A stretch of 64,000 bases of DNA from Wenyingzhuangia marina (GTDB lineage Bacteria; Bacteroidota; Bacteroidia; Flavobacteriales; Flavobacteriaceae), in assembly GCF_900130035.1 (NCBI RefSeq), contig NZ_FQXQ01000001.1:620001-684000 (forward strand), given 5' to 3'. Position 1 is the first letter of the stretch, and each line of letters starts with the position of its first letter. The notes beneath the pieces were generated by a model that did not search any database, was not told the DNA's origin, and saw only the letters and a program-made list of their open reading frames with translations. This document shows positions 1 to 9,189 of this stretch, piece after piece. A program made the translations under genes and the position numbers.

Positions 1-253
1 CATCACTTTGTCTGTAAAACACAGTTTTGTTAATGTCTAACCCAAATGCTAACCATGCAGCTGCTACGCTGTATGTATTTTGTTTTAATGTTTTGCTATC
101 TTTAATTTGAGTTAAAGAGTGTAAGTTAGCGATAAACAAAAAAGATTCATTTTCTGGATTGTTTGCTATTTCTATAGCTGGAATAATTGCTCCTAATAAA
201 TTCCCTAAATGAGGAGTTCCCGTACTCTGTACACCTGTTAAAATTCTTGCCAT
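1..253 (-). CDS. trpS: Tryptophan--tRNA ligase (N-terminal part, cut by window edge)
   Basis: Charges tRNA-Trp with tryptophan in the cytoplasm. Only the first 84 codons are inside the window; the gene runs off the left edge. The N-terminus MARILTGVQSTGTPHLGN carries the class I synthetase signature in its TrpRS form (TGTPHLGN in place of HIGH). The following LFIANLHSLTQ segment is the usual Rossmann-fold strand of TrpRS. The start is the ATG at 251-253 (minus strand). It is divergent from the trhA-like gene at 397. Identification is secure although most of the protein is missing. Confidence 0.93.
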   Translation of the reverse strand, partial: MARILTGVQSTGTPHLGNLLGAIIPAIEIANNPENESFLFIANLHSLTQIKDSKTLKQNTYSVAAAWLAFGLDINKTVFYRQSD

Positions 254-278
254 TTCCTCTAAAAAATAATGTTTTGCA

Positions 279-286
279 CAAAAGTA
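279..286 (-). promoter_or_regulatory. Probable -7 promoter element of trpS
   Basis: On the minus strand this reads TACTTTTG, a perfect match to the Bacteroidota -7 consensus TAnnTTTG. It lies 25 bases before the trpS start codon, which would give a leader of about 20 nt. I see no clear -33 TTG at the expected distance. Confidence 0.5.
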
Positions 287-396
287 CACTTTCGTAAAAA
301 ACTATATAAGAAAGCTTGTAATTTATTTACAAAATAGTTGACTTAACAATTGTTAATGATTGTGCTTTTTTGTAAATTATAAAGAAACTTATAGTA

Positions 397-1041
397 ATGG
401 AATTTAAGGTAACATATTATGAACCTGTAGAGGAAAAATGGAATGTGTGGACACATGCAATCGGTTTTTTTCTCAGTGTTTTGGTGTTTCCTTTACTGAT
501 GTATAAAGCAATTGTTTCGGGGAGTTTTAATGCTGTTTTAAGTTATGCGATTTACGGAATTAGTATGATGGTTTTGTATGCCTCATCAACTTTATATCAT
601 AGTGCTATCAATCAAAAAGTAAGATATTATCTTAATATTTTAGACCATTCTGCGGTGTATGTTTTAATTGCAGGATCTTATGCTCCCATTTGTTTGGTGG
701 TATTAGAGGGAAAAGTAGGTTGGTTGGTGTTTATTATTTCTTGGATAGTGGCAATTTTAGGAATAGTATATAAGATTTATTTTATAGGTAGATATAAAGT
801 AATTTCCGTTTTATCCTATGTTTTTATGGGATGGATTATTCTTTTTTTCTTAAAATCTTTAATTGAAAATTTACCACTTTGGGGACAAAGATGGTTGTTA
901 TGGGGAGGGATTTTTTATTCTATAGGAGCATATTTTTATGCAGCTAATAAAATAAAGTACAATCATGCTATTTTTCACATACTAGTTTTGTTAGGTAGTC
1001 TATGTCATTTTATTACTATATATTATCACACTATAAAGTAA
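397..1041 (+). CDS. trhA: TrhA/hemolysin III (PAQR) family membrane protein
   Basis: A 214-residue integral inner-membrane protein of the hemolysin III/TrhA branch of the PAQR superfamily, implicated in membrane homeostasis. About seven hydrophobic helices are visible. Family motifs are the early HAIGFF, the central YASSTLYHS, LDHSAVYVLIAGSYAP, and the C-terminal HAIFHILVLLGSLCHF; the conserved Ser, Asp and His residues are the presumed metal-site residues of the fold. Length is normal. The ATG at 397 is the only sensible start. It ends directly against the convergent CYTH gene with no spacer and no terminator hairpin. Despite the family name, haemolytic activity should not be assumed. Confidence 0.85.
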   Translation: MEFKVTYYEPVEEKWNVWTHAIGFFLSVLVFPLLMYKAIVSGSFNAVLSYAIYGISMMVLYASSTLYHSAINQKVRYYLNILDHSAVYVLIAGSYAPICLVVLEGKVGWLVFIISWIVAILGIVYKIYFIGRYKVISVLSYVFMGWIILFFLKSLIENLPLWGQRWLLWGGIFYSIGAYFYAANKIKYNHAIFHILVLLGSLCHFITIYYHTIK

Positions 1042-1515
1042 TTACCAGTTTTTGTATGGGTTTTTACTTAGTTGAGAATTGTAGTATTTTACCTCTCCTG
1101 TAACTTCTTTTCCTAACCATTCAGGTTTTTCAAAAGTTTCGTTTTCCGATGACAATTCTACTTCGGCAACAATTAATCCTTGGTTGTCACCATCAAAAAC
1201 ATCAACTTCAAAAGTATGTAGGTTGGCTTTTACTAAATATCTTGTTTTGCTGATCACACCTGGTTCACAAATGGCTATTAATTGTTTGGCTTCTGCTACA
1301 GGAATTTCTTTTTCCCATTCAAAACGTGTCGTTCCACTTTCATTAGAACTTCCTTTAATGGTTAAAAAACCGTGATTGTTTTTTATTCTTACTCTAACAG
1401 CTCTATTTTTGTTAGAGTTTAAGTACCCTTGTTCAATTCTGTTGTGGTCAAAACTCTCTTTTATAAAGTTTAAATTGTTGATTAAAAACTTGCGTTCTAT
1501 TTCTTTATAATTCAT
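1042..1515 (-). CDS. CYTH domain protein (triphosphate-binding)
   Basis: A 157-residue cytosolic protein made of a single CYTH domain. The N-terminal EIERKFLI is the ExExK signature of the family. Alternating charged strands follow (VRVRIKNNHGFLTIKG, RFEWEKEIP, EVDVFDG, LIVAEVELSSENE), as expected for the triphosphate tunnel that binds inorganic triphosphate or related substrates with divalent metal. Bacteroidota members are usually annotated as adenylate cyclase-like, but tripolyphosphatase activity is at least as likely. It is convergent with the trhA-like gene, and the two stop codons abut. Confidence 0.85.
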   Translation of the reverse strand: MNYKEIERKFLINNLNFIKESFDHNRIEQGYLNSNKNRAVRVRIKNNHGFLTIKGSSNESGTTRFEWEKEIPVAEAKQLIAICEPGVISKTRYLVKANLHTFEVDVFDGDNQGLIVAEVELSSENETFEKPEWLGKEVTGEVKYYNSQLSKNPYKNW

Positions 1516-1550
1516 AATGTTTATTCAATATTACTTTGTTTTTTATGTTT

Positions 1551-1558
1551 TACATTTG
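1551..1558 (+). promoter_or_regulatory. Candidate -7 promoter element of the porZ-recO operon
   Basis: TACATTTG matches TAnnTTTG exactly and lies 30 bases upstream of the porZ ATG in the short gap after the divergent CYTH gene. No convincing -33 partner is visible. Confidence 0.4.
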
Positions 1559-1588
1559 TTACATTACCAAATCCTTAGTAATTAAAAA

Positions 1589-3928
1589 ATGAGATATTTA
1601 CTTTCTTTCCTATTTTGTTTTACAAGCATAGTTTTTGCTCAAAAAGATTATTCAAATCAATGGCAAGATTTGTATTCTTACAACGATGTAAAAGATTTTA
1701 CAATAGTAGGAAATAAATTATATTCAATATCTAACAATGCGATGTTCATTTATGACTTAGATACAGAAGAAATACATAAATTTTCATCAGTAAATGGACT
1801 TTCGGGAACAACTACTTCTAGTATTTCTTTTGATGAACTTTCCGAAAGCATTATTATAGGTTATGAAAGTGGTTTGGTAGAAATTATTGATGCAGAAAAT
1901 AATGTAATTCCTGTAACCGGAATAAAAGACAATCTTATTTTGGTTGATAAAATTGTAAAGGGAGCTTATCGTTCTCAAAATCAATTGTATTTATATGGAG
2001 ATTTTGGGATTATAGAATTAAATATAGAAAACTTTGAGTTTGGAGATACTTATAAATTAAGTACTACTAGTAGTTCTTATTTTGTAAATGATATTGTGGT
2101 AGAAAATAATATTCTTTATGCGGCTACAAATAATGGGTTGTATAATATTAATCTTTCATCTAACCCAGTTGATTTTATGAATTGGACCATGATTGCTAAT
2201 GGTAATATAAGTAATTTGTTAAGCTTAAATGATGAAGTTTATTTTTCCAAAGGAGTTAATGTTTTTGAAATAAGTAATCCACAAACAAGTATTATTACCA
2301 CCTCAAAAAATATTTTGGATTTAAGTATAGACCAATCTACAAGCGAGTTAATTGTTACGATGTCTAATTTGGTAGAATTATACGAAATATCAACTTATAG
2401 CAAAGCAGACGAAATTGACTTAAATGAGGCTTTAGATTACAGTTTTACAACTACAAAAGCAATTATTAACAATGACCAAGTTTTTGTTAATACAAGTGAT
2501 TTTGGTGTTTTAAAAACATCTTTAACAGATAAGAAAAATTATATAGAATTGCATCCTGATGGACCTTCAGCAAATGATATTTTTAGTATTACTGTGACCG
2601 GAAATCAAAAATGGGTGGTTTATGGAGGTCATAACGCTTCATATAATCAATTAGAGAAAACTTCAAATATTGATTATTTTGTAAATAATAAATGGAATTA
2701 TTTAACATACGATCAGTTTTCAAATACTAGAGATTGTGTAAAAGCAATTGTAGATCCTGTTGATAATACTAGGGTTTTGGTTGCTAGTGTTGAAGAAGGA
2801 ATAGTTGAATTAAATAATTATAAATTCAAACAAAAATGGCTTAAATCAAATTCTATTTTACCTGGTAATGCTTTTGCAAATGAAACTTGGATAGGAAATA
2901 TGATTGTTGATAAGAATGATATTATTTGGACGGCCAATTCACAAGCTAGTAATGATTATTTTTTTACTAGTTATAATGGACGAAAAGAAGGTGCAGATAG
3001 ATGGGAGTCTAATATTGATTTTACAGATAAGGTTAGAGGTAAATTTATTAGAGGATTTAATAAAATGTACGTAGATCAAAATAATAACGTGTATGCTGCT
3101 TCTGCTAGAAGCGGTTTATTTGTTTTTAACGCCAACCCTATTGAGGACGATACTAAAAGAGATATTACTATTTTAAATGATTTGGCAAATAATGCTCAAT
3201 TACCTTCAAACTACGTGTTTTCTGTTGTTGTTGATGAAAATGAAAGAATATGGATTGGAACAGGTTTAGGTTTGGTTGTTTTTAATGATTATGATAATTT
3301 GTTTTCAGCGACTAAAAGACCAGCGACTACTTTAATTATTGAGGAGAATGGTGCTCCTAGAGAGTTTTTAGCAGATACTCAGGTAAATGATATTATTATA
3401 GATTTAGCCGGAAACAAATGGTTTGCAACCCAAGGGGCTGGTGTTTTTCAAACATCTTCAGATGGTCAAACAACTCATAATATTTTTAATATTTCAAATT
3501 CTCCGTTACCAAGTGATAATGTGATTGATTTAGAGTTGGATGAAACTACAGGAGAAATTTATATGGTCACTGAAAAAGGAACATTAGCATATGATAGTAA
3601 AAATGAACCTTTTGGAACGAGTATTACTTCTGTAATTGCTTATCCTAATCCAGCTATTAGAAACCAGACTGGGCACGAAATTATAACCATTGTAGCCAAA
3701 GATGGAAATGGAATTCCTGATGGAACCAATGTAAAAATAATGGATGTATCAGGTAGGTTGGTTTATGAGACAAATGTTAATCAGTCAAATCAATCTTTTG
3801 GAGGTAAAGTTGTTTGGGATAAAACAAATTTAAGAGGAAATCCTGTCGTTTCTGGAGTGTATATTGTTTTATTATCTAGTCAAGATGGTTCTGAAACCAC
3901 TACTGCTAAAATAGCCATTGTAAATTAA
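1589..3928 (+). CDS. porZ: Type IX secretion system protein PorZ
   Basis: A 779-residue exported protein, close to the length of Porphyromonas gingivalis PorZ. It starts with a signal peptide (MRYLLSFLFCFTSIVFAQ). Two seven-bladed-propeller-like regions follow, with repeats such as IWIGTGLGLVVF near residues 555-565 and KWFATQGAGVFQT near 610-622. The C-terminus is a type A sorting domain beginning IAYPNPAIRNQ, with the usual VKIMDVSGRLVYE and GVYIVLLSS strands. In P. gingivalis, PorZ works at the cell surface with PorU, delivering anionic LPS for attachment of T9SS cargo. Its stop codon overlaps the recO start by one base, an arrangement I recall from other Flavobacteriaceae. A generic two-component-regulator propeller label would be misleading, because no signalling domain is present. 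Confidence 0.85.
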   Translation: MRYLLSFLFCFTSIVFAQKDYSNQWQDLYSYNDVKDFTIVGNKLYSISNNAMFIYDLDTEEIHKFSSVNGLSGTTTSSISFDELSESIIIGYESGLVEIIDAENNVIPVTGIKDNLILVDKIVKGAYRSQNQLYLYGDFGIIELNIENFEFGDTYKLSTTSSSYFVNDIVVENNILYAATNNGLYNINLSSNPVDFMNWTMIANGNISNLLSLNDEVYFSKGVNVFEISNPQTSIITTSKNILDLSIDQSTSELIVTMSNLVELYEISTYSKADEIDLNEALDYSFTTTKAIINNDQVFVNTSDFGVLKTSLTDKKNYIELHPDGPSANDIFSITVTGNQKWVVYGGHNASYNQLEKTSNIDYFVNNKWNYLTYDQFSNTRDCVKAIVDPVDNTRVLVASVEEGIVELNNYKFKQKWLKSNSILPGNAFANETWIGNMIVDKNDIIWTANSQASNDYFFTSYNGRKEGADRWESNIDFTDKVRGKFIRGFNKMYVDQNNNVYAASARSGLFVFNANPIEDDTKRDITILNDLANNAQLPSNYVFSVVVDENERIWIGTGLGLVVFNDYDNLFSATKRPATTLIIEENGAPREFLADTQVNDIIIDLAGNKWFATQGAGVFQTSSDGQTTHNIFNISNSPLPSDNVIDLELDETTGEIYMVTEKGTLAYDSKNEPFGTSITSVIAYPNPAIRNQTGHEIITIVAKDGNGIPDGTNVKIMDVSGRLVYETNVNQSNQSFGGKVVWDKTNLRGNPVVSGVYIVLLSSQDGSETTTAKIAIVN

Positions 3929-4650
3929 TGCAAGTCAATACCAAAGCTATTGTTATTAGTGCCGTTAAATACGGCGATAGTAGTCTTATTGTAAAATGCT
4001 ATACCCAACAAGAAGGACTAAAATCATATTTATTACAAGGTATTTTAAAGAGGAAAAAAGGAAAAGTAAACAAGTCTTTATTTTTTCCTTTGTCAATTCT
4101 TCAAATCAATGCTTCTCATAATAATAAAGGAAGCTTAAATAGTATTTCTGAGGCAAGAGTATTACATCCTTTTTTAACTCTTCATGTAGATTTAATTAAA
4201 CAGTCTATAGTATTCTTTTTATCAGAATTTTTAAGTTCTATTTTAGGAGAAGAAGAAGGGGAGAACGAGGTTTTATTTGATTTCTTAGAAAATACCATTG
4301 TTTGGTTAGATCATCATGATCATGTAGCAAATTTTCATTTGGTCTTTTTAATTCAGCTTACTAAATGTTTAGGTTTTTATCCTGATACCACACATCAAGA
4401 AAAGGGATATTTTTTTGATTTAAGTGAGGGTAAATATGTGATTAGAAATGGAGCCAATGTTATTCAAGGAGAGATGTTAACTCTTTTTAATAATGCACTA
4501 AATTTAAAGTTTGATGATTTAGAAACTAAGAGGTTTAGTAAAAATCAACGAGGATTGGTTTTAGATGTTTTGCTAAAATATTATCAACTACATTTATCTT
4601 CTTTCAGAAAACCAAAGTCGCTAGATATACTTTCAAAAATTTTAGAGTAA
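3928..4650 (+). CDS. recO: DNA repair protein RecO
   Basis: A 240-residue cytosolic protein of RecFOR recombinational repair, which loads RecA onto SSB-coated gaps. The N-terminal OB fold is recognisable in VNTKAIVISAVKYGDSSLIVKCYTQ and SYLLQGILK; a helical region follows (FFLSEFLSSILGE, FHLVFLIQLTKCLGFYPD), as in RecO. The length matches the family. ATG at 3928 overlaps the porZ TAA by one base (TAATG), and its own TAA overlaps the next ATG in the same way, so translation is probably coupled. Confidence 0.92.
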   Translation: MQVNTKAIVISAVKYGDSSLIVKCYTQQEGLKSYLLQGILKRKKGKVNKSLFFPLSILQINASHNNKGSLNSISEARVLHPFLTLHVDLIKQSIVFFLSEFLSSILGEEEGENEVLFDFLENTIVWLDHHDHVANFHLVFLIQLTKCLGFYPDTTHQEKGYFFDLSEGKYVIRNGANVIQGEMLTLFNNALNLKFDDLETKRFSKNQRGLVLDVLLKYYQLHLSSFRKPKSLDILSKILE

Positions 4651-7079
4651 TGCAAAGATTGTTATTTATTTTATGTTGTTTTTCCATCAGTTCTTTTGCA
4701 CAACAAATAAGAGTGGTAGATGCCTATACAAACAAAGAAATAGAAGGTGTTGAGGTGGAAAACATTAACTTAAAAAAGAAAAAAATAACCAATAAATTTG
4801 GATTGGTTATTTTTAAAAATCTTCAGTCAGAAACAGTTCTAAGTTTAGAACATCAAAATTATAACAATTTAGAAATTACTTATAGAGATTCTGATGGAAT
4901 TATTTTTTTAGAACCAACATCAGAAGGTTTAGAAAGTGTGGTGCTTTCCGTATCAAGAGTTGCAGAGAAAAAACAAAGTATTCCAGAGCATATAGAAATT
5001 GTTGCTAGAAAAGAAATAGATTATATTTCTCCACAAACATCAGCAGATTTATTGGCAAATATTCCAGGAATTAGAGTGCAAAAATCTCAATTTGGAGGAG
5101 GTTCTCCAGTTATTAGAGGAATGGAGTCTAACAGAGTATTATTGGTTGTTGATGGTGTTAGAATGAACAATGCTATTTATAGAAACGGACATTTACAAAA
5201 CTCAATATCTGTAAGTCCTTTTGTTTTAGAAAGAACCGAAGTCGTTTTTGGACCAGCCTCTGTAACTTATGGATCTGATGCATTGGGAGGAGTTGTCCAT
5301 TATTATACTAAAAATATAAATTATACTAAAAAACTTAATTTAAAAAATCAAGTTTTTTATAGAAATAGTACTGTAAATAATGAGCATAGTACTAGTTTTA
5401 GTACTCAAGTTTCACATCAAAAATGGGCTTCATTGACCAACGTTTCTTATAGTAGTTTTGATGATTTAAAAATGGGAAAAAATAGAATTCATGGTTATGA
5501 AGATTGGGGAAAAGTTTATCAATATTCTCAGAATACAAGTAAAGATTACTATAGCTCAAGTACGATTAATCCAAATCCAAATATTCAAAAAAACACAGGT
5601 TATCATCAGCTAGATTTGATGCAAAAATTTATGATGCCTATTCATCAAAAAATAGATTTAATTCTAAACGGTCAGTTTAGCACAACCAATGATATTCCAA
5701 ATTTTGGAAAACTAAACGATTATAAAAATAATGATTTAAAGTTTGCAGAGTGGTATTATGGACCCCAAGAAAGATTGTTCGTTTCTGCTCAAGCCAAGTT
5801 TAAAGATTATAAATCGGTATTAAAAAATGGAGCCATTACTTTAGCATATCAAAATATTCTTGAATCTAGAATTAATAGAAATTTTGGTTCTCTGGATAGA
5901 ACTTCTCGTTTTGAAGAGGTTGATGTTTTTTCTTTAAATAGTGATTTTTTTATTCCTATGGGAGTATCAAAAAAGAATAAATTATTTTATGGATTAGAGT
6001 TGGTTCATAACAATGTAAATTCATCAGCTAAAGGAGAAACGTTGTCTTTTTCTGGAAATAAAATTACGGGGGTAACCAATAATTATATTGCAGACACTCG
6101 TTATCCAGATGGAGGTAGTACTTATAGTAGTGCAGCTATTTATACTTCTTATAGACAAGAATTAAGTAAAAAACACATTGTTAATGCAGGACTAAGATTA
6201 ACATCAACGTTGTTAAGTGCAAATTGGAATCAAAATGTATCTATTAATATCCCAAATAATCAATTAAGATTAAATAATATGGCATTAACAGGTTCTTTAG
6301 GTTATATTTTTAAACCATATCCTACAGATAAAATAAGTGTGGTGTTGTCAAAAGGGTTTAGAGCACCTAATGTTGATGATGTTGGAAAAATTAGATCTAA
6401 ATCAGGAAAATTAACAGTTCCAAATACCGGTTTACAACCAGAACATTTGTATAGTGCAGAAATTGGTTTTGCTAAGAACTTACTAGCTTATAAGTTTTAT
6501 TTTGATAGTAATATTTACTATACCTTATTAGATAACTACATTGGTAGAGCTCAGTCCACAGAGTTTGGAACATCTATTAATTATGATGGAGATACTTTTG
6601 AAGATGAAAATATTTTAGCCAATACTAATATTGGTAAAGCGGCTATTTATGGAGCTACTGTAAGTTCAAATTGGGAATTTTTAAAAGATGTAAAAATCAA
6701 TGGGGGAATTACTTATACCAAAGGAATTTCTTATGAAAATGAGGAACCTTTATCATCTATTCCTCCTTTATTTGGAAATATTTCTTTAGGTTTTTATAAA
6801 AAAATGTTTAATCTAGCCTTGAATTATCGTTTTTCAATGGCTAAAAAGTTAAAAGGATATAATTTAACAGAGGGAATTGATAATATTGATGAAACCCCAA
6901 ATGAAGAAGGAACTCCTAATTGGAGTGTTCTGAATTTTAATAGTAATTATCATTTTAGTAAAAATTTAAGAATACAGTTTCAAATACAAAATATTTTAGA
7001 TCTTCATTATAAGGAATTTGCTTCTTCTATAAGTGCTCCCGGAAGAAATTTATCAGTTGCCGTAGCATATTCATTTTAA
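4650..7079 (+). CDS. TonB-dependent outer-membrane receptor
   Basis: An 809-residue outer-membrane receptor. A signal peptide (MQRLLFILCCFSISSFAQ) is followed by a short carboxypeptidase-regulatory-like domain (about residues 20-90). A plug domain contains SADLLANIPGIRVQ, GGGSPVIRGMESNRVLLVVDGVRM and FGPASVTYGSDALGGVV. The rest is a 22-strand barrel ending in YSF. The plug type resembles vitamin or metal receptors rather than SusC; no substrate can be named. It is coupled to recO by a one-base stop/start overlap, so it belongs to the porZ-recO unit, although its link to DNA repair or secretion is unclear. Confidence 0.9.
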   Translation: MQRLLFILCCFSISSFAQQIRVVDAYTNKEIEGVEVENINLKKKKITNKFGLVIFKNLQSETVLSLEHQNYNNLEITYRDSDGIIFLEPTSEGLESVVLSVSRVAEKKQSIPEHIEIVARKEIDYISPQTSADLLANIPGIRVQKSQFGGGSPVIRGMESNRVLLVVDGVRMNNAIYRNGHLQNSISVSPFVLERTEVVFGPASVTYGSDALGGVVHYYTKNINYTKKLNLKNQVFYRNSTVNNEHSTSFSTQVSHQKWASLTNVSYSSFDDLKMGKNRIHGYEDWGKVYQYSQNTSKDYYSSSTINPNPNIQKNTGYHQLDLMQKFMMPIHQKIDLILNGQFSTTNDIPNFGKLNDYKNNDLKFAEWYYGPQERLFVSAQAKFKDYKSVLKNGAITLAYQNILESRINRNFGSLDRTSRFEEVDVFSLNSDFFIPMGVSKKNKLFYGLELVHNNVNSSAKGETLSFSGNKITGVTNNYIADTRYPDGGSTYSSAAIYTSYRQELSKKHIVNAGLRLTSTLLSANWNQNVSINIPNNQLRLNNMALTGSLGYIFKPYPTDKISVVLSKGFRAPNVDDVGKIRSKSGKLTVPNTGLQPEHLYSAEIGFAKNLLAYKFYFDSNIYYTLLDNYIGRAQSTEFGTSINYDGDTFEDENILANTNIGKAAIYGATVSSNWEFLKDVKINGGITYTKGISYENEEPLSSIPPLFGNISLGFYKKMFNLALNYRFSMAKKLKGYNLTEGIDNIDETPNEEGTPNWSVLNFNSNYHFSKNLRIQFQIQNILDLHYKEFASSISAPGRNLSVAVAYSF

Positions 7080-7106
7080 AAGTAAGTTTATAAACACTTG
7101 TTTGCT

Positions 7107-7114
7107 TATTTTTG
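7107..7114 (+). promoter_or_regulatory. -7 promoter element abutting rnpA
   Basis: TATTTTTG matches TAnnTTTG exactly and ends six bases before the rnpA ATG at 7121. Initiation about four bases after the element would leave a leader of one or two nucleotides, so the transcript may be practically leaderless. No clear -33 TTTG is visible. Confidence 0.5.
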
Positions 7115-7120
7115 CATCCT

Positions 7121-7504
7121 ATGAAATTCACTTTAGGTAAAAATCAAAAATTAAAAAGTAGAAAAGCAATTGCTCAATTGTTTATCGAGGGACAGTCTGC
7201 TAAAAGTTTTCCCATAAAAATGATTTATTTACCAGTGAATAAAGAAGAAAACCCTGAGGTTAAAGTTGCTTTTTCCGTTCCTAAGAGAAATTTTAAACAT
7301 GCCGTTGATAGAAACAGAATTAAAAGATTGTTACGAGAAGCTTATCGATTACATCAGCATGAGTTTTTTGAAGGAAATGATAGCACGTACAACATTATGT
7401 TTATTTACATGAGTAATAAAATGCCTGATTATATTGAGGTTGAGTCTACCTTGAAAAAAGTCTTTTTAAAGTTTAAATCTTCACTCCCTACTTCAATATC
7501 TTAA
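7121..7504 (+). CDS. rnpA: Ribonuclease P protein component
   Basis: Protein subunit of RNase P, which assists the catalytic RNA in trimming tRNA 5' ends. The diagnostic RNR motif is present as VDRNRIKRLLREAYRLH, preceded by VAFSVPKRNFKHA. I use the ATG at 7121 (127 residues, MKFTLGKNQKLKSRKAI) rather than an upstream TTG at 7112, because family members begin with this Phe-x-Leu segment and the upstream codon overlaps the promoter element. There is no rpmH neighbour here, as is usual in Bacteroidota. Confidence 0.93.
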   Translation: MKFTLGKNQKLKSRKAIAQLFIEGQSAKSFPIKMIYLPVNKEENPEVKVAFSVPKRNFKHAVDRNRIKRLLREAYRLHQHEFFEGNDSTYNIMFIYMSNKMPDYIEVESTLKKVFLKFKSSLPTSIS

Positions 7505-7528
7505 GCAGAATTCTTATCTTCCATACCT

Positions 7529-9181
7529 ATGGAACAAAAAGAAAGAATATTGGCTCAAAAGTCTAAAAGAGCCATAGAAACCATGTATATTACCATGTTA
7601 CATTTGTTTAACAGAGGTCATTACAAACCTATGGGAATGTCTGGACAATCTTTAAGAAAAGCTTTATTGGAGCTAGAGCCAGAGATTTATGGATCTATAT
7701 CAGACCCTAAAAAGTTTGAATTACAAGGGCTGTTATATGTTTTAGATCGTTTACCAGATGGAATTGAAAACTGTAGATTTATTAATTTAACGGCTACCGA
7801 AGGTTTAGATGAAGGTCACTTTACAAAAATAGTTCCTCCAAAAAGAAGACGAAATTGTTACAGAATTGATGGAGAACAAATGAATATTGAGATTACCCGC
7901 GGTAGATCTGATATTTATGATGTCTTAACACATTTAACATTTATGTATTTAGAATCGCATAAATTGTTGAATAGAATGTTTGTGGGGTATAGAAATGAAA
8001 TTTCTCACGAATGGGAAAAATTACAAGAGCTTGTACTTTCAAATGATGAGATTATTCAAGAAGACAGAGAAGTACTTTTTGTTTATTTATCTAATCTGTT
8101 AGGAAGAAGTTTTGATGAGGTTAAAAGTGTTTATAAACAATTATCTACCAAAAAAAATCCGGATAGGTTTTTTCATATCATTTATGGTTTAGGAAGCCTT
8201 GCAGCCAAAGAAAAAATTGACAATCAATTCAGATTAATTCGTTTTAGCGATAGTTTAATCGATCAGGTTGGAAAGCATGTTTACGGAAATATTTGGGCTA
8301 GAAATATAAAAAAAGTTTTGTTTAATAAAGGAATGTTAAAGAGGCCAATTCACGTTATTAGTTCTAACATGCATTCGGTTTTAAATGTTTTGTATGCAAA
8401 AAAAGCACTTCAATTTAAAAGTGAAGATGTTTTTACTTTATATAAAGAATTAAGTGAAGTTAAAAGCAAAGAAGAGAGAGAAAAGGTGTTGCAATACGCT
8501 ATAAAAAATGGATTGACGGAAGTAAATGATACCTCAGGAGCAAATATTGATGTTCAAATTATAGACACTTCATTCATCAATCAAGAACCAAAAGATAAAG
8601 CTCCTGTAATTATCGTGATGGATTATGCTTTTGGAGAACAAGCTTATGAAACCATGGATGAATTGCTAAAACCCTATAATCACGGACTAGAGGATGCCAT
8701 TAAGTTAGATGTACAATCAGTTTCTATTATGGGAAAAGCCGGAATTTTATTTGGAGATAAGGGAGATGTCATGATTCCAACAGCACATATTTTAGAAGGA
8801 ACAGCAGATAACTATTTTTTTATCAATGAATTGGATGAAAATCAATTCAAAAAATTAAATTTGAACACTTTTACAGGGAATATGGTAACGGTGTTGGGGA
8901 CATCGTTACAAAACAAGTCTATTCTTAACTATTTTAAAAGCACTAGTTGGAATACAGTTGGGTTAGAAATGGAAGGAGCTCATTATCAAAAAGCCATTCA
9001 AATCGCCTCCCAAGTAAGAAATCATATTTCTAAAAAAGTAAAAGTAAGGTATGCTTATTATGCATCAGACAATCCTTTACACTCAGGAAGTACATTGGCT
9101 TCAGGAGGATTAGGAATGAAAGGTGTTAAACCAACATATGCTATTACAGAAGCTATTTTGGGGCAAATTTTTAATAACTAA
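7529..9181 (+). CDS. Conserved Bacteroidota protein with phosphorylase-like C-terminal domain
   Basis: A 550-residue cytosolic protein with no signal peptide. I think it belongs to the family listed as DUF6909, without being able to check. The N-terminal about 340 residues are mostly helical and unrecognised (IETMYITMLHLFNRGHYKPM, RCYRID-type region, DIYDVLTHLTFMYLE). The C-terminal about 190 residues look like a nucleoside phosphorylase/AMP nucleosidase fold: VIIVMDYAFGEQAYE, GKAGILFGDKGDVMIPTAH and GLEMEGAHYQKA, the last matching the MEMEA-type base/ribose-binding loop. A nucleotide- or nucleoside-related activity is inferred, not shown. It lies 24 bases after rnpA and 8 before a sugar transferase. 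Confidence 0.7.
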   Translation: MEQKERILAQKSKRAIETMYITMLHLFNRGHYKPMGMSGQSLRKALLELEPEIYGSISDPKKFELQGLLYVLDRLPDGIENCRFINLTATEGLDEGHFTKIVPPKRRRNCYRIDGEQMNIEITRGRSDIYDVLTHLTFMYLESHKLLNRMFVGYRNEISHEWEKLQELVLSNDEIIQEDREVLFVYLSNLLGRSFDEVKSVYKQLSTKKNPDRFFHIIYGLGSLAAKEKIDNQFRLIRFSDSLIDQVGKHVYGNIWARNIKKVLFNKGMLKRPIHVISSNMHSVLNVLYAKKALQFKSEDVFTLYKELSEVKSKEEREKVLQYAIKNGLTEVNDTSGANIDVQIIDTSFINQEPKDKAPVIIVMDYAFGEQAYETMDELLKPYNHGLEDAIKLDVQSVSIMGKAGILFGDKGDVMIPTAHILEGTADNYFFINELDENQFKKLNLNTFTGNMVTVLGTSLQNKSILNYFKSTSWNTVGLEMEGAHYQKAIQIASQVRNHISKKVKVRYAYYASDNPLHSGSTLASGGLGMKGVKPTYAITEAILGQIFNN

Positions 9182-9189
9182 CACGTTTC

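Noticed and set aside
326-358. TTTACA, TTAACA and TTAATG near each other upstream of the trhA-like gene
   Set aside because: The spacings are 17 and 10 bp, not 11, and TTAACAATTGTTAA is palindromic, so it does not match the phased arrays near the PhoB/R-like genes.
1589-3928. PorZ as a two-component-type regulator because of its propeller repeats
   Set aside because: There is no kinase, receiver or HTH domain, and the C-terminus is a T9SS sorting domain.
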